The notes beneath the pieces were generated by a model that saw nothing but the letters and a program-made list of their open reading frames with translations, ran no database searches and was not told where the DNA came from. Positions 1-10,970 of a DNA stretch of 64,000 nucleotides are shown here, piece by piece; positions within the stretch are counted from its first letter, which is position 1, and each line of letters opens with the position of its first letter. This DNA is from Pterois miles (Eukaryota > Chordata > Actinopteri > Perciformes > Scorpaenidae), in the NCBI GenBank assembly GCA_947000775.1, contig CAMQGK010000052.1, forward strand, positions 34,314,001-34,378,000, given 5' to 3'. The translations under genes were made by a program, and so were the position numbers.

Positions 1-330
1 GAAAAAATCCACTCAGGGTGTGACGGCTGCCACATACAAACACAGGGCTTTCATCCAAGAGGCCGCTGTACGTGTCCCATGCGAAACCAGTTACGTGTTG
101 CTTGTATGTGTGTTCACAACGTTAAGTTTTACATTCACTTTACAGATGTAGTTATTTTAACCCAAATCACAACATTTTCCTAAATCTAACTCAGTGGTTT
201 GTTGCCTAAACCTAAGCAAGTGTTTTTGTTTGAATTCACAACGTAATGTGTTAACTGAGACCGTAGTGGAACGTCGCCACACAGCTACATTTGCATATGT
301 TTTGTTCATGGACAACAAACTGCTAGTATT
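1..330 (-). repeat. Dispersed teleost repeat, family R1, copy 1 (starts before the window)
   Basis: The stretch contains a block about AAACACAGGGCTTTCATCC, then a variant of 'gaaaccagttacgtgttgc', then 'gttgcctaaacctaa'. The same blocks recur in the window at about 11.63-12.00 kb and 18.11-18.22 kb in this orientation. They recur reversed ('ggtttaggcaacaaaacc ... gaaagtcctgtgtttg') at 23.34, 27.05 and 38.53 kb. I infer a degenerate non-autonomous transposon. No protein is encoded; a 71-codon ORF at 194-409 lies across it and is chance. The strand is arbitrary, set so that the 'ggtttaggcaaca' form is plus. Confidence 0.5.
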
Positions 331-1006
331 TGTGTCTTTTCCAGCCTCTTGCTCTCAGGCGGTCCAGTTGTTCTGGTTTTGGTCATGTGCCCTCTGTAGC
401 ACTCAGTGAACCAGAAAGAAAACTGTTTCACCTGGATGATGATTCAAACCAAAACACTGCTTTCAGACTTGAGAGCTAAAGTCCTATACACGACATGTGT
501 TTGTAATAATGGAGGGTCGAGGATGGGAGCCTGCAGCGGGGCTCCAAGGAGAAAAAAAGTGTCATTTTGATATCTTTCTAGAGTAGATTTGAGCAAGGGT
601 CACTCAGGGGAGAGAGAACATGTCATTTCCATTTAAGAGCAACTGGGGAAGAGGAAGAAGTGGTTGGGATGCAGTGAGGGATAAAAGTGCTGTTTGTTGA
701 AGGAACATAAAACAGAGAATTTCTTACCAAACACATAGAGGTGGAAAAGGGTCATCTGTTTCTTAAAAACACCTCAAAGTTGTAGCAAAAAGGGGAAAAT
801 TATAGTCGAGCTTTGCAAGGTCAAACATTCCAGTGTGTGATTGTGAAGAAAAATGTGAGATATGGTTATTCGGTAGAGGGAGACTTTATGAAAGCTGGCT
901 TTAGTGCTGTGAATGCTCGGAAAACAGTCCATCCCATACTTACTGTAAAATGAGAAAAGGTTAAAAAGTCAGTGGTTAATACAAACAGCATGAATGAGCT
1001 TTTGAT
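331..1006. other. Unannotated stretch
   Basis: Unique-looking AT-rich sequence. I see no long ORF, no recognised repeat and no clear regulatory signal. Confidence 0.5.
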
Positions 1007-1058
1007 AAGATAAGATAAGATATTCCTTTATTAGTCTCACAGTGGAGAAATTCAGATC
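1007..1058 (-). mobile_element. 3' tail fragment of an L2-like LINE or its SINE partner
   Basis: Read on the minus strand, this is a tail of the form 'ctgtgagactaataaagg' followed by repeated TTATC. The same tail ends the LINE near 53.0 kb and, in variant form, the SINE at 50.94-51.25 kb. Only about 50 bp are present. This fits a severely 5'-truncated retrotransposed copy, because target-primed reverse transcription starts at the 3' end. No coding sequence is left. Confidence 0.6.
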
Positions 1059-1894
1059 TTTTCCTTCTTTAAATCTGGATGGTTGTTATTTTGCTCTGTA
1101 TCGAGGATGAATGTTTGGGCATCGTTTGTTAAATGCACCATATGGATGAGATACAGTAAAGCTTTATGTTGAAATAGATTTCATAAACTGCAATTTTATA
1201 GGACAATAGATGATATAATGATAGCATGAGGTGGAAGGAAAGTAAAAGGAGTCTGGTTGCAGATGCTCATTTGTCCCTCTCTTCCTGTCGCTCTGCATGG
1301 TCCTCCTTTCTCCTGACACCGCAGTGGTGGAATAATCGTCTTTTCTCAGTCAGAATCTCATTTTCCAATTCATGCTGAAAACTCATCATCTCCACCTCCA
1401 CCTCGCCCCGTGATCTGACTCAGCCTCCAACACCTTCACATCAGGGTTTGTCGGCTGCATTTCCCCCGACAGGCATGAATTACAGTAGCATTAAATAATG
1501 CTATGTTAGGATTTGTGGTTATTGCCACTATGTTGTTAGACTGATGAGTAGAGGTCTTAGAGCTGATTCAACCTCCTGTAACGAGCCAGGTCTGGGCTCT
1601 GTGCTTTCTCCGTTCCAGGTCAGATCCAGTTTAAATAACTTACTAACTCTGTATAAAAGTTTGATGACAGATGATGGTGTAATCCTAAAGTACACATGTA
1701 TGGCAACTGGTTGAGGTGTGGTTGAATAAATGTAACTAAACCACTTGGGAATGGTCATAGTTTAACAAAATTACAATTAAAAGCCAACATGAATTGTGGG
1801 TTGTACTACATGCTAGTCCACCACCTTGACATCTGCATCCTTGGCATCTTTAGCACCGGTTGTTGGTAAATTGTCAGCTGCAGTCCAATATGAA
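1059..1894. other. Unannotated stretch
   Basis: No supported gene. Two ORFs of 60-76 codons (1528-1758 minus, 1826-2014 plus) have no recognisable domain and look like chance. Confidence 0.5.
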
Positions 1895-2415
1895 CCAGTG
1901 GGCAACCTCCTGTTCAGGAGAGTGAAGCCAATGCTGAAGTGCCTTAAACGTTCATTCTTTGTAACAGCCAGCAGGGGGCGACTCCTGGTTGCAAAAAGAA
2001 GTCTGATGGTATAGAAGTCTATGAGAAAATGACCCTTCTTCTCACTTGATTTATTACCTCAGTAAACACTGTAAAAATAAGCTTATGGTCTCGATCACTA
2101 GTTTCAAGTCTTCTTCAAACAGCATGATGTTCATTTAGTAAATTATGGTCCCATTTACAGTCAGTTAGACCATAAAGCAGGGGATGCTTTAGGGCGGGGC
2201 TACCTTGTGACTGACAGGTCACTACCACGCCGTTGTCCGGTCTGGGAGTTGTCCGTGTTTTCACTGTAGGACTTTAACCTTTTCATTGTGTGTTTTCAGT
2301 TCATGAAAGTTCATTAGAAGCTTTTTGATGGCCTAAAATATCGTATTCAACATTTTGGTTGTACTTAGCTCCACCCTCTTGAGTCACTTCTGTTTACAAA
2401 AAAATGGCGAAAACC
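1895..2415 (+). repeat. Dispersed teleost repeat, family R2, copy 1
   Basis: This copy aligns by eye over about 430 bp with 16077-16530. Shared blocks include 'gtgaagccaatgc', 'agcagggggcgactcctg', 'tatgagaaaatga', 'agaccataaagc', 'tttagggcggggctac' and 'gtctgggagttgtc', in the same order and orientation. I recognise the family as a common high-copy teleost interspersed repeat and do not know its class with certainty (a non-autonomous DNA transposon is likely). The 1826-2014 ORF falls partly inside it and is not a gene. Confidence 0.75.
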
Positions 2416-2960
2416 AAAATGACAAACTTGAATCCTAGTAGATAACCTTCTATTGTGTCATACCTCTTAGTAGTATCACCAGCATTGTGTCTTTTTGTGG
2501 CACTTAATTATGCTCTCGTTATCATTTTACTTTCCCTTACTGTCCATGTTTTCATGCATATTTTATGGATGTGTTTATGTGCGCTCCTGTAAATCACTTT
2601 ACTTACAGTACAATTATTTGCCTCTTCTGAGTGCTAGAACAAAAATTACTGTGGGAGCAGCAATATAACTAAAATGCAGTAAAATCCAGACCTTTAGTAG
2701 TGAGTGTATCTGCATTGTCTGTATTGCTGATGCTATTTTTAACTGGCTTTGCCATATTTTCTTTATTCACTGGTTTCTCGGTGACTTCTCCGGTCCAGCG
2801 AGGCCTCTGTGAATCTGAGTGGCACCGGAGCCGGAGCTTAGAGTTCTAGCTGCTGGTGTGACCGTCCTCTGCTCTCAATCCTCAGCTGGTTAGGTTGTTA
2901 GAAATGGCCACCAGCTGATCCCAGAGGGGTGGAGCAAAGTGTCATCTGCCTCGAATGGTA
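2416..2960. other. Unannotated stretch
   Basis: Nothing recognisable: no ORF worth reporting and no repeat I can name. Confidence 0.4.
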
Positions 2961-2966
2961 GGGTTA

Positions 2967-3032
2967 AGAGAGAGAGATAAAGAAAGAGGGAGAGAGAGAA
3001 AGAATAGAGAGAAAGAGAGGCAGAGAGAGAGA
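2967..3032 (+). repeat. Imperfect (GA)n purine tract
   Basis: About 65 bp of interrupted GA and GAAA units. It creates part of a serine/leucine-rich spurious minus-strand ORF. Confidence 0.9.
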
Positions 3033-3572
3033 TTTAAAGTACAGTAATACATCTCTGTACTGTGTGCAGGACAGATTTCGGATATCCATGATTTTAAATA
3101 CCAGTTGCGACAACGACTCTGGTATTGTTTTTACCTTTTTAGTCTGTGTGTGTGTCATCATGGCAAAATGTGGTCCAGGGGAGAATTACTGTGGTGGGAA
3201 CTATCACAGAGGAGATTTTTAGTACTTTGCAAGGTGTTCTGTGGACATGCTTTGTCGCTGTGATGGGGTCACAAGATGTAGTCACACAACTTTTGTGTTG
3301 CGGCTTGCTGGTGTGATGCCATTGCAAGCTGCATCTGCCTTTGCACACACACACACGCACACGCAAGCACACTTGAGTCATCTGCAAATGTAGTGCACAA
3401 TCTCCTTCATTTATCAGGATGTAATAAGTTCATGTTCCTTATTTGTCATATGCACACCAGTTATAGTGGAGCAGTTGTTTGCATTTAAATTCTTGTTCTC
3501 AGACTCCCTCCAAAATGCTGATCTTACTCTACTTGTCAAATAGCATGATCATGGTTAGCAGACGCTAACGCT
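3033..3572. other. Unannotated stretch with a short CA run
   Basis: Includes a short interrupted CA run near 3343-3370. No gene is seen. Confidence 0.4.
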
Positions 3573-3741
3573 GGGGTGGTGCCCTTGTGTCCTAGCCGTT
3601 AGGACATTGAACTGCAATTTCCCCAATTCAGTTCAGCCCGAGGACTTTTGTTGCATGTCACTCCACATTTCTTTCTCCCCTCTTTTTCTATCATATCTCA
3701 ACTGTCAAATAGGCATAAAACTGCCCAGATAATAATAAAAA
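3573..3741 (+). mobile_element. tRNA-derived SINE (teleost family)
   Basis: The head 'ggggtggtgcccttgtgtcc' leads into an A-box-like 'tagccgttagga', and a B-box-like 'gttcagcccgagga' follows about 40 bases later. These are the internal RNA polymerase III promoter boxes of a tRNA-derived SINE. The body 'tgcatgtcactcc' with a C/T-rich middle and the 'ggcataaaactgcccag' plus A-rich tail match a SINE I recognise as widespread in teleosts. The copy looks nearly full length and moderately diverged. It is non-coding and depends on a partner LINE for movement. Confidence 0.75.
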
Positions 3742-6700
3742 AGACACACACATTGGCTGTTGATTGGATGACAGTGACACATTCTTTATTCACCCATCTA
3801 CCATAACCTCCTCCTCTGTAGGGTTTTGAGGCTCTATAATGCTGTCGTGCTACCTCAGACTTTACTGTTGCTTTGACAACACTGTTTGCAGAGCCACAAG
3901 AAGTCATTGTCCATAAACAGAGGTTGTTCTAAGTGTTTGAACCAATGGCCAATGCATTTTTTTCTGGTGAGGACAGTCTCAAAAACTAGTCTGTGAAAAA
4001 AAAATGTAATTATCATTCTAGATTACTGTATACAGTAGAAGCTGTTTAGCCTTAGTTTGTCATGATTTACTGTTCAGATTTTATTTTAATGTGTGTAATA
4101 ACCAGTAGTCTTAACCAGTCCCATATGTACAAAGAAGCAGTGACTAAAACCCTTGGATGCTCACACAGGTTCTGTATACAAACTAAATAGAGGCCACACT
4201 GACCGAAGTCCTCACGTATGCTGCGATCATCCAGTGCTAACCTCACTCTGCACAGTGTACCAACTGGAGCAGAAATGACATCACACATTATATTATTTTT
4301 AAACAATTAGACAATTAAACCAACCTACAGTACAACAATGAAAAATATATATGCAAACCATAAATGTGATGTATGGCAGACGGTACATGCGAAATCAATA
4401 TAATCTCTTCACAGTGGAGCTCAGGAGCTCCAACATGGTTGCTGCAGGGTGTGTTATTACCTGAAAGCCCTCTGCTCTCAGGTACAAGGTGGTTGGATGT
4501 GTCCTGGTGCTGCTTTGAGGTGTTACTCTGGGATGTACTGCACAGCCGTAGCTTGAGGAGATGTCTATGTGTGTTCAGGTGTGTGTTTGCCAAGCCCAGT
4601 GATCCCTGAGCTTGGCACTGTCTGGGCTGGAGGCTTGAGCTGGACAGACAGATGGGGGGTTGTTGTTGTTGTTGTTGTCGAGCTAGATCCTTTGGGTTTG
4701 AAAAGCCAGTTGCATCCGACCTCTAACCTCCCACCACTGCCTCTGGCTGTGACACAAACAGACACACATGCACAGACACATCCACAGGTATGCAATGGGA
4801 CTCCCAGCAAAATTGAAGTACTATGCCCACGCTGGCATGGGCAGATATCACAAATGCACATATAAAACAGGACATACACAAACACATCAGCTATTCAAGT
4901 CACACTTGCAAGAGGAAAAAACAAGAAAGAAAGAAAAGAGAAGAGACAGAATGAAAAGAGTGAGCAGGCACATGCCTGCATGCATGAAGTGACTGAAGTC
5001 TGCCCCTGAGTTCATGTTCAAAATAATTCTGCAGACATTGTTTACAGCGATGATTACTGTGCTAGCCCATAGCTGCACCTTTATGTGTATAACGTTTGAT
5101 GTGAAAGACATTGCAGCACTATTATGTTGTTCCTCTTCCTCTCTAACATTCTGCCTCATTCAAAATGCCCTACTAGCACGCAAGCAGAAAGCAATTAGTT
5201 TTTATCTTGCTGACAGATTTTGTATATAAGTGAAAAAGGAGGTGGATAGAATAGACCATAAATGTACAGAGATATACATCACTGAGACACAAAACAAACC
5301 ATAAAGCCATAAAAGTCAATCACTAAATGGTTTGGAGAAACAATAAAATAGTAATCAAGGGGAATGTGATAACAGGAGGTAAAAATATATATTTACAGCC
5401 AGAAAAAATCTGTACGAAAAATGACAAAATTCTGCTGATTCCAGATGCTGCCAGTACCGTCTCTCGCCGGTTTGTAGTTAGCTCCAGAGCTTATAGTCTG
5501 TCCAGTCATTCATCCTGTCAACTACTAGGTGCCACTTACTAAGTTAGTAAACAGCCTGACAATCAGTCAGTCACCAAGGCATTCAGACAAGTAAGTAAGG
5601 TAAGACATAGGGCTTTGACTGTTTAAACCTAGGTTTAAATGTTTCAACATCAGAGGAAGCCTTTCTCAAAACAACAAACGAACAAATGTCGAGACACAGT
5701 CTACAGATACAGTTGTTATCCTCACCGTGATGTATATTTACAGTATACATGATTTAGTATCATACACTACACAAAGCAACGCTAGCTCAGTACACGGTGA
5801 GTGCACCGGGTCGGGGTATCTTTTCTTGTTAGTGGCAACCCAGCCACTCAGTATATGACACAGTTCATTTTTATTATTAAATTATTGCATTATTTGTCTA
5901 TGGACACAACCAAAACCACCAAGACACTGATGTTGTATAGTGCTAACTGTCTGATAAAAAAATATGAACCTTACCTTTGCCTTCAGACAAACAGTTTACC
6001 ATTAAATCAAAATAATATAAACTGATGACAGAATAACAGCTGATGAATAAAAATATGGCCACTGATTGGTGGCACATGGGATTCTTGAGAAAATGGGCAG
6101 AACAAGAACATCTGGATATTTGGACTGTACTCGGCTAAATGCTGACTTTGAATTGGGACAGTACAGGGCTGGGACTGATGACATTCCTCAAATCAACCAG
6201 AAAACAACCACAGACAAAGCAGATTAAGGAAGGTTTTAGGTGGGAATGTGGAAAGATTTAGATAAAAAGGTAGTATCAGAGTTTTACAGTTTTTCAGGAT
6301 CCTCCTGAGGCTGTATAAACAAACATCTGCACACAGGGTCACCCAGTCTTCAACATGGCACATTTTTAAAGCAATTAATGAGTTAATAAATGTAAAACAG
6401 TATCCATTAAATCTGTAGACTTAAAACATCTCAGGGGCTTTCAGGCATCCCTGTTTTTATCAGCTTGGTAGCTTCAATGCATGTAGGCTGTATGTGACAC
6501 TCTTGACTTCCCACTTCCAACCATAAATAACTGCAGTACAGTGTGAGTCACCCGGTGAAACAGGAATCCATTTAGTAAATCAGCCACTCAGGCCGTCACT
6601 CTCTTGATTTCCACTGGCCAAGAAACCACATACCTAGTTACTATACTGTATTTCTAACTCTTTTTCTGTCTTTCCCTGCCTCATCAACCAACACTGGAAT

Positions 6701-6903
6701 AAAGACGAAATTCAGGGGAAACTTTTGGAAACTTGGTGAGACCTTTAAAATAATAGTCTTAATAGTCCTGTCTGTGATATCCTATGACCCCTATGTCTGT
6801 TTTTCCAAATTATCAGCCAGTGTATTCGATCAGAGACCTTTCCTAATGTATTTATGATACTCTCTGGCATCTCCCACTTATTCTACTTTTCACCATCGTC
6901 CAT
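3742..6903. other. Unannotated stretch (about 3.2 kb)
   Basis: Contains several 60-106 codon ORFs, among them overlapping ones on both strands at 4569-4885. These come from a (GTT)n run at 4658-4679 and CA-rich sequence rather than from a gene. 5014-5229 and 4887-5159 are opposite-strand shadows of each other. I see no splice-framed coding exon and no nameable repeat. Confidence 0.45.
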
Positions 6904-6935
6904 TTCTCTCTCTGTCTCTCTCATTCTGATTATCT

Positions 6936-6979
<44 letters not shown>

Positions 6980-6983
6980 CTGA

Positions 6984-7047
<64 letters not shown>
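6904..7047 (+). repeat. Compound (CT)n microsatellite with a duplicated interruption
   Basis: CT runs at about 6904-6923, 6936-6976 and 6987-7047. The interruption 'cattctgattatct' occurs twice (near 6922 and 6975), so the array grew partly by duplicating a unit larger than two bases. Two spurious low-complexity ORFs cover it. Confidence 0.95.
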
Positions 7048-7050
<3 letters not shown>

Positions 7051-7644
7051 CCTCTATCACTTTCTGGCCCACAAATCTTGAAAATTGAGATCTGAAGTAT
7101 GGTGGTGCTGGAAGCCTTGATACGATGCTACGACTCTCAGTCAAATGAAGACACTCCTTTGGCACAGAGAGGCATGAGAAAAGCCCACCCACAGAGATTT
7201 CTCTTTAGAAAGCAAATGGGTCCTCCACTTGCGTTACTTGTCTTCACATATTTCCATTTCATTCAGGCAGAAACACTGATGAGACGTGCAGTGTTTTATT
7301 TTCTGAAGGGTGGTGTGTTTTTATTGAGGCTTTTAACTATGCTTAGATGCAGAGTTTAAATTGGAGCAGCTTTAGGAAAATGCTTCCTGTCAGGAAACTG
7401 CATGTCTGTCCTGCTGAGCATCGCAGCACGCTGCTCACATGCACTGCTGTTGCCCTACTGTTTCCCTTCAGCTGCAGCCGACTGCACAACGTACATGGAG
7501 GGATGATTATTTCAACCATGTATCGTATGTTGTTGGGGGGTTTGTTAGGAGTAGGACTAATGTAGACAACATCCAACAAAAACAGAGGCTGCTTGCTTTA
7601 CTGATTTAAACTCATCTATTGCCTCTACTCTACTGCCTCTCATT

Positions 7645-7965
7645 GGGGGGGGGAGTAGCTCAGTTTGTAGGGGGTTTTTTTGGGAGGAGGGGGGGGGCCG
7701 GTTTAAAACCCAAAAAGGAAAAAAAAAAGGGGGTGAAAGGGGGGAGGGGGGGGGGCGGATTTACTCTTGGGGAGAGGGGGGGGGTGCCTGAGGAAGAAAA
7801 AAACCCCCAACCGGGGGGGGGGGGGGGGTTGGGGAGCCCCCCCCCCCTAACATATCTACATTAAAGGAATTATTTGTGTTTTAGGTCTGGATTTACAATT
7901 TAAGAGTATAAAAAAAAGAAAATTAATTTTCCCATTGGGGGAATAAAAAAAGTATATCTTTTTTT
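7645..7965 (+). mobile_element. tRNA-derived SINE with G/A/C homopolymer distortion, copy 1
   Basis: The head 'gtagctcagtttgtag' is an A box and 'ccggtttaaaaccc' is a B-box position. The end reads 'cccattgggggaataaa' plus a T-rich tail. The order of blocks matches the SINE copies at 50935-51254 (minus) and 52094-52413 (plus). In this copy most of the middle is runs of 8-18 G, 10 A or 14 C, so the normal body (the 'gaggtgcccctgagcaaggc' block of the minus-strand copy) is not readable. The distortion is probably a sequence-quality problem. The 81-codon glycine-rich ORF here is an artefact of the G runs. Confidence 0.65.
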
Positions 7966-9600
7966 TTTTTCCTTCTCCTCTTCTTCTTCCTCTTTCTAGA
8001 AGTGTCTGGTTTTACTGATCACTGAACACATGACAAATAGAGAAATGTTCATTTAAATAGCATCCTGAAGTAGAAAGAGTCAAAAATGGCAACCTGTTGA
8101 TAGTGCTAGAGGATGCAGTAGGATGCATCATCATGAATATCTGTACAAAATGTGTTGAGATATTTCAGTCTAGACAGATGTACCAATAGAGACCGCCATC
8201 TCTAGCGTCACACAGCTACCATGACTAAACTGAATGACAAATCTGAAATAATCAGAACTGATGGCCATACCACAAACCTATAATACTGATAAAGGGGAAC
8301 TGCACCCATTTTAAAAATCCACAGATGTTTTTCCTTTGGTCTAAGACAGTCCAAAAAATATTAGTCAAGATGAACAACTTTCTCCCAAATCCAATAGTCT
8401 GGAGCTGTTCCACAGACAATGAATATGGTTAGGGTGGTGTTCTCTTAAAATTATCCCGGAGACTCCGAGAGAAACATTAACTTTATCAATAAACAAAATT
8501 GTTGCCATGGGAATTTACAGTGAGGATGAATTCAGGGGTCCCACCTTAATGAATAGAGTGCATCAAGCCAAGTCAAGTTTATACAGATGAGTATCTGATT
8601 TGTTTCATGCTTGTTCGTTTTTCTCATGTAAATTGTATGTTGAAAACTGAACAAACAGGAACACTACACACCATTTCTAGGTCATTTGGCTGTATGTGTT
8701 TATCCCTGCAGTGTGGTGTGATGGTGCATGGCAAATGACTGAAAAGAATTTAGGTGACTTCTCTTGTTAAAAGAAATTAAAGTCTGAGGTTAAAGTCGTC
8801 TGAGGCTGTCACATTCGTTAAAAGTAAAGAAGTAATGCTTTACTTCATTTTTACTTGTTTAATAAGACAAAAGGCGAGGCTTCTACACATTATATGATTT
8901 CCTACTACAGTATGTTTGTATGTATATAACAACTGTAGGTTTGTAGTTTGCAGACTTGTGACAGTTTGATTTGCAATTTAGACAAATGCTTCATGGCTCA
9001 TGTTCAGAAAAACAATCAACTAAACCTTGTTGAATGAGGGACAATAAGACAAGACTATGTTCTCTACCCGTGAGTCTAGATTTGGTGTTTATGGATGACC
9101 AAGTCTGATTTGTTATGAAACAAATTAATGAATGAATAACTGAAAATAGCTGAGGTTTATATGAGTGATTCTCTTGATAATTAGCTGCTCAATGTAGGCC
9201 AACCCAACTCTGTCTTCCTCAGAATATAGTACTGCTAATTGGCTTTGCCTGGTTTACGTTCACTGCAAGGTTTGTATGGCAATATACCACACACAAGTCT
9301 GAGGGAGGCGGTTGGGTGGATTGTTGACGCTTTCTTATGGTCTGTTTCATGAAAGTTTTGATTCTTCTCATTCTTCAAGTTAGCCTTGACTAATGGAAAG
9401 ACTTGATGAATGATATAATTGACTGTGGGTGTCATGCAGATATCTGTTCAGTATGAACAAATTCATCCATCCAACAGCTGTTAATGTATTTTACTCTGAA
9501 CCACTGGTGTAAACCTGCTGGTGACACTGGAGAAAATGTCAGGATGTCACCATTATCATCATTATGATAACTGTCCCTAACTGTAACTGTCTCTTCTTGC
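7966..9600. other. Unannotated stretch (about 1.6 kb)
   Basis: AT-rich unique-looking sequence. Two short minus-strand ORFs at 9235-9656 show no recognisable domain. Confidence 0.4.
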
Positions 9601-9607
9601 TTTTTAG

Positions 9608-9657
9608 ACATCTGGGTCCTTTGAAAAGCATCATGTGCCATCTGGCCTGCCTGCAAG
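9608..9657 (+). CDS. Possible small internal exon (unidentified)
   Basis: The 50-nt segment is bounded by splice-like signals. Upstream, a branch-point-like 'ccctaac' is followed by a pyrimidine tract and 'cttgctttttag'. Downstream the donor is 'caag/gtagag', which is acceptable but not strong. Two of the three frames are open through the segment; the third has a stop. I do not recognise the peptide. 50 nt is short for an exon but not rare. Without transcript support this is a weak call; it could be a chance acceptor in non-coding DNA. Confidence 0.22.
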
Positions 9658-9810
9658 GTAGAGTTAAATATTTATATAGAGGTTGATCATGGTTCATATA
9701 TTTAACTTGCTTGTCTCTTGTATATTATTACTGTTTATTTGTTTAGTGTTGCTCTAAGCTGACATTGTGTGACATTTCTGAAGTGTGGTTCCCTCTGCTG
9801 GACATGTTCA

Positions 9811-9915
9811 GTCATGTGACTTTGCTTGCTCACTCTAATCATGTGACTACTGGTTCATTCTGATCATGTGACTACCTACCAACATGTATAAAAACAACAC
9901 AGAGGCAACCATTTT
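9811..9915 (+). promoter_or_regulatory. Compact promoter-like module: three E-boxes, TATA box, initiator
   Basis: Three near-identical TCATGTGAC boxes (9812-9820, 9839-9847, 9864-9872) lie 27 and 25 bp apart. The last two are embedded in a short tandem duplication ('catgtgactac'). A TATAAAA at 9887-9893 follows, and then an initiator-like 'ccatttt' at 9909-9915, at a spacing usual for RNA polymerase II start sites. TCATGTGA is the type of site bound by bHLH-zip factors of the MITF/TFE/USF group (known biology). No ORF of note follows, so it may be the regulatory half of a solo LTR or an orphan promoter. Confidence 0.4.
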
Positions 9916-10660
9916 GTACTTGCCCTGGCTGAAAGTTGTAGGCAACAGTTTACTGCTGTGACTGAACGGCTATGAGTTACTGAAGGCTGTTTAAACCACG
10001 TCCCTCTCGAGTGCTTCAGACTTCTTCAACAACTAAACTGGTAGGATTCCCACACTGAACTTTTTTCACACCCAAGCAGCCCTCCATGCTGATTGTTTCA
10101 TGACAGTCCTTCTGATAGCTGTGGGGACATTTCAGTGACAAAGTAAAACATTTATGTACAAAATGTAGTAATTGAAAATAGCTGCAAGTTCATTTCCAGC
10201 AGACAGGGTTTGCTCAGCAACTCCCCTCAGCAGCCTGCCATCACGCAACATTTGTTAGATGCACACTGGGACTTCCTCACTAAAAGTATTTGTTGTTAAA
10301 TGTAATGTGTGCCGTTTTGTCCCATGCACATGACAATGCAATGCAAACTGAGCCAAAATAGAGATTTTGTGTTTCAAGAATGAAAGTGAAAGGTTGGTTT
10401 TGTCAAGACTTTTCATCACCCTGCTAAGTATAGTTTTATCCCCCCAGTGTTTGAAAAATGCTGAATTTCAGTGAACATTAGTCAAGGAGTCCAGGAACAA
10501 AATATAATGGATATGCTTTGCGTGATTATTTTATCTCTCATTATCCTGCTTTGTATTTAAAATTCAGACAGTATTTACGGTACATCACAACTTTGGAGAA
10601 TATCCTGATGGCAGATTTAGCAAACAGAATAGCATTGATTGTGTGTGCATGTATTTTGAG

Positions 10661-10693
10661 GCACACACACACACACTCACACACTCACACACT

Positions 10694-10736
<43 letters not shown>
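10661..10736 (+). repeat. (CA)n microsatellite
   Basis: About 75 bp of CA, interrupted by 'ctca' units at its 5' end. It yields shadow threonine/histidine ORFs on both strands. Confidence 0.97.
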
Positions 10737-10737
<1 letters not shown>

Positions 10738-10789
10738 CATAACAGGCCTCCACACAGCTCTTCGTCGTGTCATTTTAGCTCAGACAGGA

Positions 10790-10970
10790 AACGTTTTGCC
10801 CTCCTCAGCCGAAGCAGCGGCTGCATAATTCAGCTGGAGCGATGGGGACTCCCACAATGATTGAACATAATGACGTGTGAACCCATTAGCAGCTAATCAG
10901 AAACAGCAATGAAGCTGATGATGATGAAGGTGACGCCGGTGAGAACTTCATCGCAATCATCAACCCCCTC
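10790..10970. promoter_or_regulatory. Candidate conserved non-coding element
   Basis: Complex, non-repetitive sequence rich in homeodomain-type cores: 'gcataattcagctgg', 'cccattagcagctaatcag', 'cacaatgattgaac'. It has no ORF and differs in texture from the AT-rich flanks. Conservation cannot be seen from one genome, so this is a guess based on composition. Confidence 0.25.

Noticed and set aside
6904..7047. CRISPR-like or tandem regulatory array
   Set aside because: Simple dinucleotide repeat with a duplicated interruption; no spacer/repeat organisation, and the genome is vertebrate.
7619..7864. Glycine-rich 81-codon ORF
   Set aside because: Artefact of G runs in a distorted SINE.
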